The notes below the pieces were generated by a model. The model saw only the letters and a program-made list of their open reading frames with translations. It was not told the origin of the DNA and did no database searches. From Zygnema cylindricum (taxonomy: Eukaryota > Streptophyta > Zygnematophyceae > Zygnematales > Zygnemataceae): a stretch of DNA of 64,000 nucleotides. Location of the stretch: assembly GCA_037447655.1 (NCBI GenBank), contig JBBHKE010002116.1, positions 1-64,000 of the forward strand, in the 5' to 3' direction. This document shows, one piece after another, positions 54,663 through 64,000 of this stretch (its first letter is position 1; each line of letters opens with the position of its first letter). The translations under genes and the position numbers were made by a program.

Positions 54663-55970
54663 ATGACAGAAAAAATATGGGAATACAAAAACACTATAGC
54701 AAAACATCTCATACTTAGATATGTGTCGAAGTCGATAGCTATCACTCTTTTAAGTCTAACCAAGTCTTCAGAGATATGGGAAGCACTAATTCAGATTTAT
54801 AAGAGTGAGACTATTCAGAGCCAGCAATTAGTAAAACAGGAAATAGATGCCTACGTTTATAAAGGCGGTAGCATGATAGAGTTTTGCAATGATATTGCTG
54901 CGTTACATGTTGAGCTAGCTAGTGCGGGATATGTAGAATCTGAGGAGAGTAAGATTAATACACTACTTATGAAACTCCCAAGTGAGTACGAAAACATTAT
55001 TTGTCGTATGCAGGCAATGGATGGCTCCTCATGGACTTGGAGCTTTACCATGGGGATAATTCTTGTAAGGGAAAGCACTTTGGAGCTTCGTAGGGGAAGG
55101 GCCAAGGTCAATGCTTTTTCAGCTGGTGGAGATTGGCGGAAGAGTGATGAGAGGAACGGCGGTGACGAGCGGAAGCGTGATGAGAGGAACTGTGGTGACG
55201 AGCGAAAGCGTGATGAGAGGAACGGTGGTGACGAGCGGAAGCGTGATGAGAGGAAGAAAGACAAAGGTAAACCTTATCGGAACTTTGGTGGAAAAAAAGG
55301 GAGAGGAAAAGACACGGGAGCTTTGAAAAAAGGGGTTTGCTTCTTTTGTAGGGAACCGGGTCATTATATGGAGGAATGCCCTTGTTTGAAAAAACTTAGA
55401 AGTTGGAATGTGGATGAGGAGGGCGAAGAGGAAGAGGAGAAAGAGGATGAAGAAAAATTGGAGCTTCTTCACATCGGTAGAATGGGGAAGAGAGAAAAGT
55501 ACACAGAAATTGCTCGAAGGCAACAGTGTGCTTTTGGAGGTATAAGGGAATTAAAGAGAGAAGAGGTACTTGAGGATGTCGAGGAGTGTAGAGTGTATGA
55601 TTTAGAAATGAGAAAGTCAGATCTAGGATCCATAAGTGAAAACGGGAAAGATAAAATTAATGAGGATAATTTTATAGACAATAGGGAAACAGAAAACTGG
55701 TCGGAAAGGGAGACATCAACGGATTCCGAGGAAAGGGGAGAAGTGAAACTCGAAGAGGTTTTAAAGGATAGGGGAGAAGAGAAATATTTGATTAAAGGTT
55801 TAGGGGAGAAGAAATATTTATTGGGAATTAAAATAGAAAGTGATAGTGGAAAGAATTCCATGGGAGAGAGTGAGGGAAGTTCAGAAAATGGGGTAGTTAT
55901 CATAGATAAATATATGAGTACGGAAGATGTAGATCTTATGACGAACTTAGTGGGGACTAGTGGTTTTTGA
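54663..55970 (+). CDS. Element D Gag-derived ORF with pol remnants
   Basis: An uninterrupted 435-codon ORF starts at ATG 54663. Residues 1-140 are copia Gag (KIWEYKNTIAKHLILRYVSK, MIEFCNDIAALHVELASAGY, LLMKLPSEYENIICRMQAMD). Residues about 160-200 are an Arg/Asp/Glu repeat (RNGGDERKRDE, 3-4 units of 12 residues). A zinc knuckle CFFCREPGHYMEEC lies near residue 232. An acidic segment follows, then scraps of lost domains: ARRQQCAFGGIRE (before protease), EKKYLLGIKIESD (RT, EAKYILGIQVERD in B) and GVVIIDKYMS (linker after RT). The deletions therefore left one joined frame. It probably packages element RNA; enzymes would have to come from relatives. Confidence 0.82.
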   Translation: MTEKIWEYKNTIAKHLILRYVSKSIAITLLSLTKSSEIWEALIQIYKSETIQSQQLVKQEIDAYVYKGGSMIEFCNDIAALHVELASAGYVESEESKINTLLMKLPSEYENIICRMQAMDGSSWTWSFTMGIILVRESTLELRRGRAKVNAFSAGGDWRKSDERNGGDERKRDERNCGDERKRDERNGGDERKRDERKKDKGKPYRNFGGKKGRGKDTGALKKGVCFFCREPGHYMEECPCLKKLRSWNVDEEGEEEEEKEDEEKLELLHIGRMGKREKYTEIARRQQCAFGGIRELKREEVLEDVEECRVYDLEMRKSDLGSISENGKDKINEDNFIDNRETENWSERETSTDSEERGEVKLEEVLKDRGEEKYLIKGLGEKKYLLGIKIESDSGKNSMGESEGSSENGVVIIDKYMSTEDVDLMTNLVGTSGF

Positions 55971-56383
55971 GAATATTTGGAGGTGGATGGATTTGACATC
56001 ACTACTTGGTGTGATGTCGCTTGTGACGATGTGCCTGTAAAAGGGTTATCATCCGGGTATATGTTGCAGATTGGAGATGGGGCTGGCTGTTTAGATTGCA
56101 AGAGAGAAATCGGGTTGTGTGTGGATGAAAAAGTGATGAGGTGGATAAAAATTTTGCTCAGGGTTATGAAAATTGGGATGTTTAATAAAATATGTGATCA
56201 ACAAGATCGAATGTTTATTTCAGCTCATCTAATGGACCTTTTAAAATGTGAGGGTATTGTCATAAAGGTTTATAAAAGAAAAAGAAAAAAAAAAAGAAAA
56301 AAAAATAAAATCGGGAGGGAGTATTTTGGTTTTTTTTTTGTGTGTGGGAGTTGAAAGGAAAATAGACTAGAAAATAAGGGGAG
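55971..56383 (+). pseudogene. Element D RNase H remnant and polypurine tract
   Basis: After the stop at 55970 the frame 55977-56354 keeps a distorted RNase H: DITTWCDVACDD, LQIGDGAGCLDCKREIG and RWIKILLRVMKIGMF align with WSDASYGDA, GGDGACYWSSKKQK and MWVKSLLGELGHL of element B. Key acidic and Asn residues are lost. The region ends in AAAATAAGGGGAG before the 3' LTR, an apparent polypurine tract. Element C has the same remnant. Confidence 0.75.
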
Positions 56384-57564
56384 TGTTAATATTTGTGTAT
56401 TTTCTAGGTCTGTAAATAGGATAGAAAAAGACAGAAGGCAATCTGCCTCTAACTCCCATTTCCAAGCCCCTACACTTGTTGTAGTCACTAAAGGCTGGAT
56501 AGGGAGCTAGAGCCATGGTTGCCCAAGCTCTCTAGAGTAGACAAGGGGTAAGTGAGGTACTCTTACCAAAAGTTAGTCGACGGTCCCAGGAATTGATCCT
56601 GGAACCTGTCATCTGACGATCGATAATAGCAGGTAGCTTTAACCATTTAGTCTAGCTCTATTACTAAGACATTTTAGGTTTGATAATTATTTGTTTAGTT
56701 TCACGTAGACTTTATCATTTAACTAGAAATGTATACGTAGTGCATAGATACAGTTATATAAAGTACGAAGTACGATACGGTTACGAAATAGATACCGCAC
56801 ATTTTGTTAGACATCAAAAAGAATACCGCGCAAGTATTTATGACGGCTACGATTGAAATCCGGATTTGATCGGACGGCCGCGAAGGATGTCGAGATCGCG
56901 GAATAGGATTTTGGCGGTTTGCGATCACCGCCACATCGAATGACACCTGGCAAAACCACATTGGATTGCGGCAACTCCGGGGATTACGGAAACGAATCCC
57001 GATATGACATGTGTCGACATTTTGGCCATGTCATACGATGGCCGTACATAAAGTACACCGGCACCTGTACTTTTATGTACGACACAGTATTTTAATTGGT
57101 GCCGTACTTCAGTAGATAGAGTTTTAGAGGGGGGGATAGGACTTAGAAAATTTTGGGTAAGTAGCTGCCTCTCGTAGAGAGCACTCTGTATAAATGGCAA
57201 ACTTTGGCAAGCCATAACTATCAATTTACTTGACCATTTTCAGTGATTCTTTTTGCTGGGGACTCAGGGGAGTCCAGGCTACACAGGGGTGTAGTCGGTC
57301 AGAGTTTTTGTCTGCCAGGGTGGCTGTGTTTCTAAGGGAAAGTCAAAGTGGGTGAATGTGTCCAAATCTCATATTCTAACTTTGCATTCTGTGGTGGAAC
57401 TGAGCACACAGAAAGTGTTATTTCACAGGGGTGAATCTATATTGGGGTTCTGACTGTCAAGGGGTCAGTCATTTGGGTTTATATCAACTTGGAGTCGGCA
57501 CTATCTAGATTAGCTTCTTTTGGATCTGCATACTCTGAGGGCCAATGGAGGTCTCAGAGTTTTA
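56384..57564 (+). repeat. Element D 3' LTR
   Basis: TGTTAATATTTGTG to AGAGTTTTA (terminal CA changed to TA). The antisense tRNA-like block is at about 56589-56655. Confidence 0.93.
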
Positions 57565-57569
57565 ACCCG

Positions 57570-57665
57570 GTGTGGCTGTGACCACAAACCGCCAAGTCGT
57601 TTCGTGATCTCGACTTCTTCCTCCGCCGTCCGATTGATATCGGCCTTAATTTATAGTCGTTAAAA
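57570..57665 (-). repeat. Solo LTR related to copia B, right part
   Basis: GGTGTGGCTGTGACCACAAA and CCGTCCGATT align with the copia B LTR (GATGTGGCGATGACCACAAA, CCGTCCGATTAAATTC). Similarity fades after about 57665. Confidence 0.65.
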
Positions 57666-58859
57666 ATACAAGCAGTACTTTTCGATGTAATCCTATCTAA
57701 CTATGTCTATGTGATTGTGGTCCATTCGTTCTTTAAGTGTTAAAAAAATGAAGCTTAAATCAAATGGTCAACGAAAAAGGTGAAAGGAGGGAAACATAAG
57801 CAAACCAAAAAATAAAAATAAAAAAAACACATATGCGTCACCTTGAATAAACCCTTTATAAAACAAAAATGGTAATAATAATTATAAAGGACATAACCGC
57901 ACCCTAAAAACCGACAACAAAGTGAAAGGATTATAAGGCATGACTTATCATAAGTTTCCATAAATTATGTTTGAATATGTAGATAAAAAAAACCATTTGC
58001 CATGTCATCTCGAACCACCAGTAAGAGAATACGCACTTGCCTCGTCACCAATGGTGGAGTTAGCTGGGAACAAAACGTTCGCCAGTTCGTACATCAAGAC
58101 CCTAATGAAGTAAGCAACCTAAAATATTAAGGCGACGGCAGGAAAGCGATGACGTGCACGACATGCAATCTAAGGAGGTGATAGAGGAAGCGAGTCTATC
58201 ACAAAATCCTTGTTGAAAAAATAGAGAGATTTTCGTGATGGCGGCGCAGTCGTTAGATTCCACAGGCAAAAAAACAAAGGGAATGAGCGGCTGCGATTGG
58301 ACATAGACAACGTGAATTGTGATTGGTCCAAACGATTATATTTTATGAGGTCTGTCCGCATTTGGCGTTGCCTGACGACATATATCACTCACGCCAAATG
58401 TTGTATATTTATTCTATTTTTGTCAGTATGTTTACTCTATTATATGTGCCATCGTGGTAAAAAACCCATATTATAGTTAAAAGTTACTCCTTTCAAGGGA
58501 CATTTTGGTAAGTTTGGTTTTTTTAGAATTAATATTTACGCTAAAACAGACGCGATCCAATATTAGAATACAGTTTTAATGAAATTGGTGCGAAGTTACC
58601 TATTCTAACAGAATGCGCGTAACGTCGAACAACAGTTACAAAGTTATTATACAAATATACGCGCACACGTATTGTCGCCGTTTTACTATAAACTTCTAAC
58701 ATGTAAACTCAAGTAAATGTTCACACTGACGACGATGCTGTCGACGGACGAAAGTTATGCGAACGGATTCTTTCGATGTGATTGAGTCTTTTTGTTTAGT
58801 GCGACTCCACGTGCGACCGCGAGTCAATGAAATCGGTATTTGTACCTTTTTTAGTTAAA
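57666..58859. other. Intergenic stretch, nothing recognised
   Basis: Minus ORFs 57755-57961 and 58170-58388 have no domain or repeat support. Confidence 0.5.
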
Positions 58860-59062
58860 AAGTACAATTTTGCAGTGTCAGACGTAGCCCGTACTCCACA
58901 CTATTTAAAATGATCATTTATTATAATTTTTTACGGTAATTAAACCTCACCTAAATTTGAATAATGAAAAAATTAAAGTCGTTTACTCGATTTGATGTGA
59001 TAGAGTCGAAATTTCGAGCGACCGAATTAGAGTAATTTACTGTAATTACGATTCGCGGTGTA
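58860..59062 (-). mobile_element. Partial MITE related to 34478-34978
   Basis: Inverted relative of the left half of the TA-flanked MITE (GAGTCGAAATTTCGAGCGAC is shared). It ends ATTACGATTCGCGGTGTA at 59062. The opposite end was not found. Confidence 0.65.
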
Positions 59063-59364
59063 TAGTTCAAAAGTAGATGAAAGTAGGCCCATACAATATG
59101 CCTATTGTATGCAAAACATACAATATGATCTTATGACCCATATTGTATTCGGACCTATTCGGACCAATTAAAACATTCGAACCAAAAATTGGACCAATTA
59201 AAACATTCGGACCAAAAAGTTTTATTTAGACCGTCATATTCGGACAGTCGGACGGTCGCTGATCAAAGTAGCGATCTAAGAAGATCACATGAAAAGCCCA
59301 TAACACAACTTACGATAAAGGCGCCGACCAAAGGCCTACCATAAAAACGCCTACTTTTGAACTA
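59063..59364. mobile_element. ~300-bp MITE with 14-bp perfect TIRs
   Basis: TAGTTCAAAAGTAG at 59063-59076 is mirrored by CTACTTTTGAACTA at 59351-59364. It is inserted directly at the end of the preceding MITE. It contains a ~30-bp tandem repeat of ACCAATTAAAACATTCG (about 59160-59220). Confidence 0.7.
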
Positions 59365-59419
59365 TGATGTATACTATTTAAAAAAAAAAAACCAAAATTT
59401 CAGGAACCCAAATTAGAGT

Positions 59420-59449
59420 TACAAACTCTAATAACGATTCGCGGTGTAG
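59420..59449. mobile_element. MITE terminus beside the PHD gene
   Basis: ACTCTAATAACGATTCGCGG followed by TGTAG is the CACCGCGAATCG-type terminus again, 47 bp before the first ATG of the zinc-finger gene. It may supply leader sequence or a splice acceptor. Confidence 0.55.
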
Positions 59450-59495
59450 CTTCTTGAAAACGCTTTCAAAATTGATCATCCCCAAGCGATTGGCC

Positions 59496-60170
59496 ATGAG
59501 CCCCATAGTTGAGACTGTGTTCCTCGACAGTGACGATGATACCAACGAAGATGACAAAGAAGAAGAAGAGGATGAGGATATGGGTGATGGAAATGAAGAG
59601 GAAAAGTCGTCCGGGATTCTGCCTCTGCCTTACACGATGACGGAAAATGGAAAGAGAAATGCCAATTCAATTAGCGACTTGAAGCCAGTGCGCTCGGAAC
59701 TACAAACCGAAGCTTCTGGTTCCACTGCAGAAGACGGAAAGAAAATAGAATCATCCGGTACAACAGAGAATGATTCTTTTAGGAAACCTTACAGTCCATT
59801 TCTGTTGGATAAGAATTCGAACGAGCTATTTGGATTAGATGGAAATACATTTGAAAAGAGAGAAACAGATAATCTACCTGGCTTACAAGGAGAGGTTCAA
59901 GAGGTAGCTGCTGATTATACCTTTGAAACAAAAGGAGGTAGGAGTCGCTTGGAGTTTGAACGTCATGGAGACCTTCCAGAAGTGTACGGACCTGATTGGG
60001 AAGCATTTATATGCGCCTTGTGTGGCAAAGGTCCTTCCTTAGGTTCAGGAATGTGGCACTGTCAGTGTTGTGGACGGCCTCGTCTCACTTGTTCTTGCGC
60101 CAAGGAGGAAAGGAGGCAAGTGCTCTCAGAATTAATTTCTGAAACTCCTGCAATGACAACTTCTAAGTAA
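59496..60170 (+). CDS. Probable extended-PHD zinc-finger gene, main exon
   Basis: The first ATG is at 59496, and in-frame codons extend back to about 59450, so an earlier exon is possible. The protein opens with a very acidic tract (DSDDDTNEDDKEEEEDEDMG), then Ser/Thr/Glu-rich sequence, then EVYGPDWEAFICALCGKGPS and HCQCCGRPRLTCSCAKEE, a cluster of eight Cys and one His. Read on, it stops at 60170. If spliced at CA/GTGTTG (60064/60065), it would join in phase to the exon at 62120, giving CALC ... HRMCALWS, the layout of extended PHD fingers (zf-HC5HC2H type). Such proteins bind chromatin in the nucleus. I do not recognise the specific gene. It has no frameshift. Confidence 0.55.
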   Translation: MSPIVETVFLDSDDDTNEDDKEEEEDEDMGDGNEEEKSSGILPLPYTMTENGKRNANSISDLKPVRSELQTEASGSTAEDGKKIESSGTTENDSFRKPYSPFLLDKNSNELFGLDGNTFEKRETDNLPGLQGEVQEVAADYTFETKGGRSRLEFERHGDLPEVYGPDWEAFICALCGKGPSLGSGMWHCQCCGRPRLTCSCAKEERRQVLSELISETPAMTTSK

Positions 60171-60245
60171 CAATTCCTATAACAATTCCTATAATAACAA
60201 CTCCTATAATGACAACTTATATAGTAACAACTCCTTATATAATCT
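60171..60245 (+). repeat. Short tandem repeat after the stop codon
   Basis: AACAATTCCTATAAT-type units of 13-16 bp are repeated about five times with changes. They begin right after the read-through stop of the zinc-finger exon. Confidence 0.75.
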
Positions 60246-62119
60246 CGGCTATGGATATAGTCTTTATAGTGGTCAATGGTGTATTTTGTGGAAGGTTTTG
60301 CAGAAATACTGTACAAAAAAAGTATCGATTGTAAGTAGAAGCTTAAGTGGGCGGTTGAGGGGTTTTGGGCAAACCAGTATCGGTTTATGATGAGTTTGAC
60401 TTGTAAGTACGTTTTGGTCAGACTTAGGTTTCATAAAATCCACCAGACTTGGATTAGTACAAAACGAAATTTGCATGAATCAGTAAGTCTCTGCTCACGA
60501 GTTCCTTCGGTTACTGTAAGAAGAGACCTAGGACCCCTACATTCTGTGAGTAACTACTTGCAATTCAATCTGAGAAGGTTTATGCATTGGTCTGTGTATC
60601 TTCTCCCGTTTGTGGCGTGTTGTATATTACTGGACATGATGGGTTCCTAATGACTTTTTTATTGCATAACTCGGAAAAAACAAAACATCGTATGTTTTAT
60701 GCATCTTGATAACACTTAAAAGCAGTGAACTACAATCTGCCACGTCTCCCTACACTATGTTAGTATTCCACATTCTAATATCGGATTTACACTAATAAGT
60801 CCTTCACTTTAGAAGTCATTGGGAGTTGTACCTCCCTAGAACAGAGTCCTTGTCGTTTAACATTACAGCGGAGTTAATGATATCTGAAGAGGTGAAAGAC
60901 TAACCTTCGGTTTGTTAAAGTAAAATTGCTCTCTAACAGCATCCATCTATAATCTACGGTACACATGTTTTCATTGCTGTACCGTATAGTAGTACGCCTT
61001 TCCTTTATTCAAGGTTCTACCTGCTGGTTTGGAAGTCACTGCTTGGTTTGAGACTTTAACCATGCGCAGGCTTTAGATTGAGTCTTCTAAACATCCATTA
61101 GTGTTAACCTCGCAAATACCATACATGACGACTTCCACAGTTCCTAATTCAACTCAAATGAGAAGAACGGGTTTTTGTTTGCATTATAGCAATTGATGTT
61201 GTACCTGTCAAAACTGTTTTCTCGGCAAACCATGAACCGTTTAAGTTAGTCTGCACAGTCAAATACCTTCTTAAAACTCTTTTGTTAATCCTTTTTTTGT
61301 TAAACTCTTTTACGGCATCGTACTCCTGTCTCAGGGATTCGCAGTATGGTACATGGTACTTTACATACAAAATCGCATTTCTGTGGAGGTTAGGCCACAT
61401 TGTCAAATTATTAAAAACTGCCTTAATAGCTCACACGGTTAAATGGCATTTCAATTGTGTTCCAAATGAAGCATTTAAACAGGACAAACGTCTCAACCTG
61501 ACATTGCTAATATCCTACCTTAGTAACCGGCTGTATTCTTGTCGCGGCATCGCCCATGTTTTTGTCACAAGCGTCTGAAATTGATCAATTATATGTATTG
61601 GAGAGCAGGGTAAGAACATTACGGAAAAACAACCAAAGTCGGGTTGACATTTTACAAAGCATGTGGAAATTAATTTCCTGGTTTTTAAAAGCAGAAATGT
61701 CAGTTGCCAGTCTGTTGCTATTTTTGAAACTCCATCCATTCTCTGGTGACTTTCACTTTTTCATTCCCATCCTTAACAAGTTTCAATGTTTTTTACTTAA
61801 ACGCAACAACTCCATTCATTTTTGGATTTTTTCCATGTCATGCTCCTCTTGTATACTTTCAGCCGACTGTCTTTTGTCGTTTACCCGGTCATGAGATCCT
61901 TATGCCTTAGCTTTCACAATGAGCTTTTACATTTTAAGTCGTCGTGCATATGCACACTTACTTGAAAGCAATGATGTGTTGGTTCCAATAAGGGATTTGT
62001 ATATTTCAAGAAACGTCAAGGCTTTATGAAAGTGGCTGCTGTTGCCCTTGTTGCCTTAATTCACAAAAGCAAAATTCTTTACACTTTCTTATAATAAGTG
62101 TGGTTTTTATTTAATGCAG
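60246..62119. other. Probable intron or intergenic stretch
   Basis: No further exon of the zinc-finger gene is recognised. A MITE remnant is at 60727-60838. ORFs 61282-61578 and 61556-61894 have no support. Confidence 0.45.
60727..60838. mobile_element. ~110-bp MITE remnant
   Basis: Matches 13640-13742 (AACTACAATCTGCCA at the left; ACACTAATAA and CCTTCACTTT inside). Confidence 0.5.
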
Positions 62120-62595
62120 GAATGTGAAGCGCCGTAAGACAGGCGGCAGCCCGAAAAGTGGCGTTGTGCACCGCATGTGTGCTCTGTGGTCAAGCGCTGT
62201 AAGTATGCTCATGACTTGCTGTTGTCTCAACTTGCCCTTCCATTCTCCCCTCCTTTCCTACAAATTTTGGGCATAGTTTTGCCTTCTGTTTGTTTATTGC
62301 ATACTGCATCAATTAGTTTCGTTTTCTGGGTTTAAAGGGATCGAATGAAAGACAATAAAAGCTGAGCTTGTTTCGAATGCAGCGTGGCATGTCTGCTTTT
62401 TACTTTCTCTGAGGCATGCTTGGAAATAATGCGAGTATTAGCTTCCTTTTTATATCAGATACTGTGGTGGTTCTTTTGCAGTGCTATTTCCAGGATGGAC
62501 AGAGCGTTGCAAAACTTCGGAGTGAAGTCAGTCGTGGCTCCAAACTGGTGTGGTTATTGATCAACACATCTTGTGTCTTTAGTCTCTCGGATTAA
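62120..62595 (+). CDS. Extended-PHD exons downstream of 59496-60170
   Basis: Exon 62120-62198, between TTAATGCAG and GTAAGT, encodes NVKRRKTGGSPKSGVVHRMC then ALWSSA. Exon 62482-62547, after TTCTTTTGCAG, encodes CYFQDGQSVAKLRSEVSRGS then KL. Together, MCALWS ... CYFQDGQSVAKLRSEVSRG matches the middle of extended PHD fingers (H-x2-C-A-x-W-S, an aromatic block, R-x-E-V-x-R-G). After KL there is a GTGTGG that may be a donor. If not, the frame ends at 62595. The Cys-rich end of the domain is not found before 64000, so the gene is truncated or continues beyond the window. Confidence 0.6.
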
Positions 62596-64000
62596 TCTGC
62601 TGCGCGACTTCGTGCATGGCTGGATTGGATTTTGTTGGGGTGGAAGTGGAACTGGTGATGGTGGGAATGGCATCAGTTCATTTGCTTACAACAAAATAGG
62701 CGATTGCATGCAAAGGGGATAGAAGGATAGTTGTTTCACTTAAGGATAGCTATGCGTTAGTTGTGCATGACTGTTTATTTTATTCTGCATCGTGTATCAA
62801 ATGTTGTACTGTCATTTTGTGTGCATTGTTTAAAATGCAAAGTGGGTGTTTGTGAAGGTGATGAACATACAGACGATATTTTTCTTAGCAAGTTAGAGGC
62901 TTAGGGCTTAGGGCTGTTGCACATGTTTGAACTTCATTAGTTTTCTGGGTGGCAAGCTGGCTTGTAGCTTAATCTGTGCTTATCGGCCACATTATGTTAT
63001 GCACATATTGATTTCCTATATGTGGGAACATAGGTACACCTCCCCGCACTATTAGAATTTGTGAGTTACCAGTGTTAATACACATTGATTTATGTTTTGC
63101 TACGTGGCTTATTGTGGGTCGCTAACTTAAGTGGTAGTAACACTAATTTATGATGTCCGGTCAAAAAATCGCAACTTGAAATTAGAGTGATAAACTCTAA
63201 TAGCGATGAGCAGTGTAGTTTACTTTTGTCAACCAAAGATTTCTCATAATCGTTAATGGTGACGACTTGCAATCTCAAGTGTTGGCACCAGAACTTTACA
63301 TATGCCAGAAACATGCCATCATGTCACATATTTCATGTGTGACAATAGAGCATTTGTAATGGGATTTTACGTCTATTCATGTAGGTAGATATTTAATGTT
63401 GTTTGCACATGGAAATTCTGTGCTGTATCCTCTATATTGCTACTTGTATGTTCGATTAGACCTGTCGACTATAATCTTCTATTTTATTTCTTTTGGTTAA
63501 AAAAAGACCTTACTGCCCATCATAGTTTCGTGGCAGATTGCTTCGACATACCATGATTGTCATGTGAATGGTGCAGTGATGGTGCAGTAACGAAGTAGGC
63601 AGAATTGTTGCAAAACAGGGGATGAATCTGCTTTTGTGGCGATGACATTCTTCAAAAAGTGGTATCCAAAGATGCAGGGACATATGGAAATGAGTTGTAT
63701 CGTTTCCATGCTTGGGATTTCACCCTCAAACTTGTATGCTTCCCCTAGCTTTGTAACCCCATAGATACCACATTCTGGGACATACAAGATGAGGTAATTC
63801 ATTTTTTCTAAAGGAACGAACTAATGGGTCGTTTAACTTCTAGCATTGCTGCATCATAACATACTGGTTTATGTTCCGAATAGTCTTCTATATCCAATAG
63901 AAAATGCCCTGAAATACTTTTTGCTCTATGAAAAGACTCAGCTGCACCAATATCGTGGTTTTGCCAATGTATCCGCAGTGCATCGGTTGATTTGATGAAC
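62596..64000. other. Downstream stretch, nothing certain
   Basis: No exon with a recognised domain. A minus ORF at 63560-63802 (80 codons) lacks support. Confidence 0.45.
63175..63220. mobile_element. MITE terminus remnant
   Basis: AAACTCTAATAGCGATGAGC then AGTGTAGTTTAC resembles the ends at 13715-13742 and 59420-59449. Confidence 0.45.

Larger units (their letters stand above)
53145..57569 (+). mobile_element. Copia-related non-autonomous element D with TSD
   Basis: 4,415-bp element (53150-57564) flanked by ACCCG on both sides. The LTRs differ at only about 19 positions over ~1,180 bp by eye, so this is the youngest LTR element in the window. Its internal region of 2.05 kb carries Gag but no protease, integrase or functional RT. 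Confidence 0.93.

Noticed and set aside
63560-63802. Minus-strand ORF of 80 codons near the window end
   Set aside because: No recognised motif. This length is expected by chance in several frames.

Overview
The window looks like intergenic, repeat-dominated nuclear DNA of a plant-lineage (streptophyte) eukaryote. The reasons are Ty1-copia and hAT elements of plant style, GT-AG introns with pyrimidine tracts, and a fragment of the nuclear cleavage/polyadenylation factor CPSF160. The fragment is recognisable but well diverged from my memory of flowering-plant proteins, so a non-flowering lineage is possible. I cannot name the species. No bacterial-style genes, rRNA or CRISPR arrays were seen.

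Layout. 0-5.3 kb holds decayed hAT transposons (BED-finger transposase on the minus strand, a second C-terminal piece on the plus strand, terminal motifs ending CAACACTA, and AT-rich minisatellites). 5.3-7.9 kb holds small inverted-repeat elements. 7334-12408 and 15814-20888 are an almost identical 5,075-bp direct duplication carrying a foldback and a stop-riddled Ty1-copia element (A). Only the second copy continues to the 3' end of the element. Between the copies lies a two-exon CPSF160 fragment, cut off by a TC microsatellite at the duplication edge. 22.8-27.0 kb is a minus-strand copia-related element (C) nested in the 3' LTR of A. 27.2-36.6 kb is mostly non-coding, with two related Cys-rich exons (minus) and several MITEs, one of which has its empty site visible elsewhere in the window.

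36.6-52.3 kb is the most unusual part. It is a large pogo/CENP-B-like DNA transposon whose transposase exons (36679-37042, 42926-43373 plus 49843-49873, 50014-50265, 50427-51127) are spread over 14 kb. Its first intron contains two copies of an acidic accessory ORF, a hAT fragment with a 10-N assembly gap, and arrays built on the near-palindrome CGACGACATTATGTCGTCG. A 6.46-kb copia element (B, minus) with intact LTRs and ATCAC target duplication interrupts exon 2. 52.6-57.6 kb is a degraded solo LTR split by a younger non-autonomous element (D) with ACCCG duplication and a long Gag-derived ORF. 58-59.4 kb holds MITEs. 59.5-62.6 kb holds exons of a probable extended-PHD zinc-finger gene on the plus strand, the best candidate for a host gene.

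The copia family shares three unusual traits. The primer-binding site matches the anticodon stem-loop of initiator tRNA-Met (half-tRNA priming, as known for Drosophila copia). The apparent gag start codon lies inside the LTR, so the primer site is translated. The LTRs also carry an antisense tRNA-like module with A- and B-box-like motifs. Elements C and D share the same internally deleted gag-plus-pol-remnant layout, which suggests a non-autonomous family that could be mobilised by B-like relatives.
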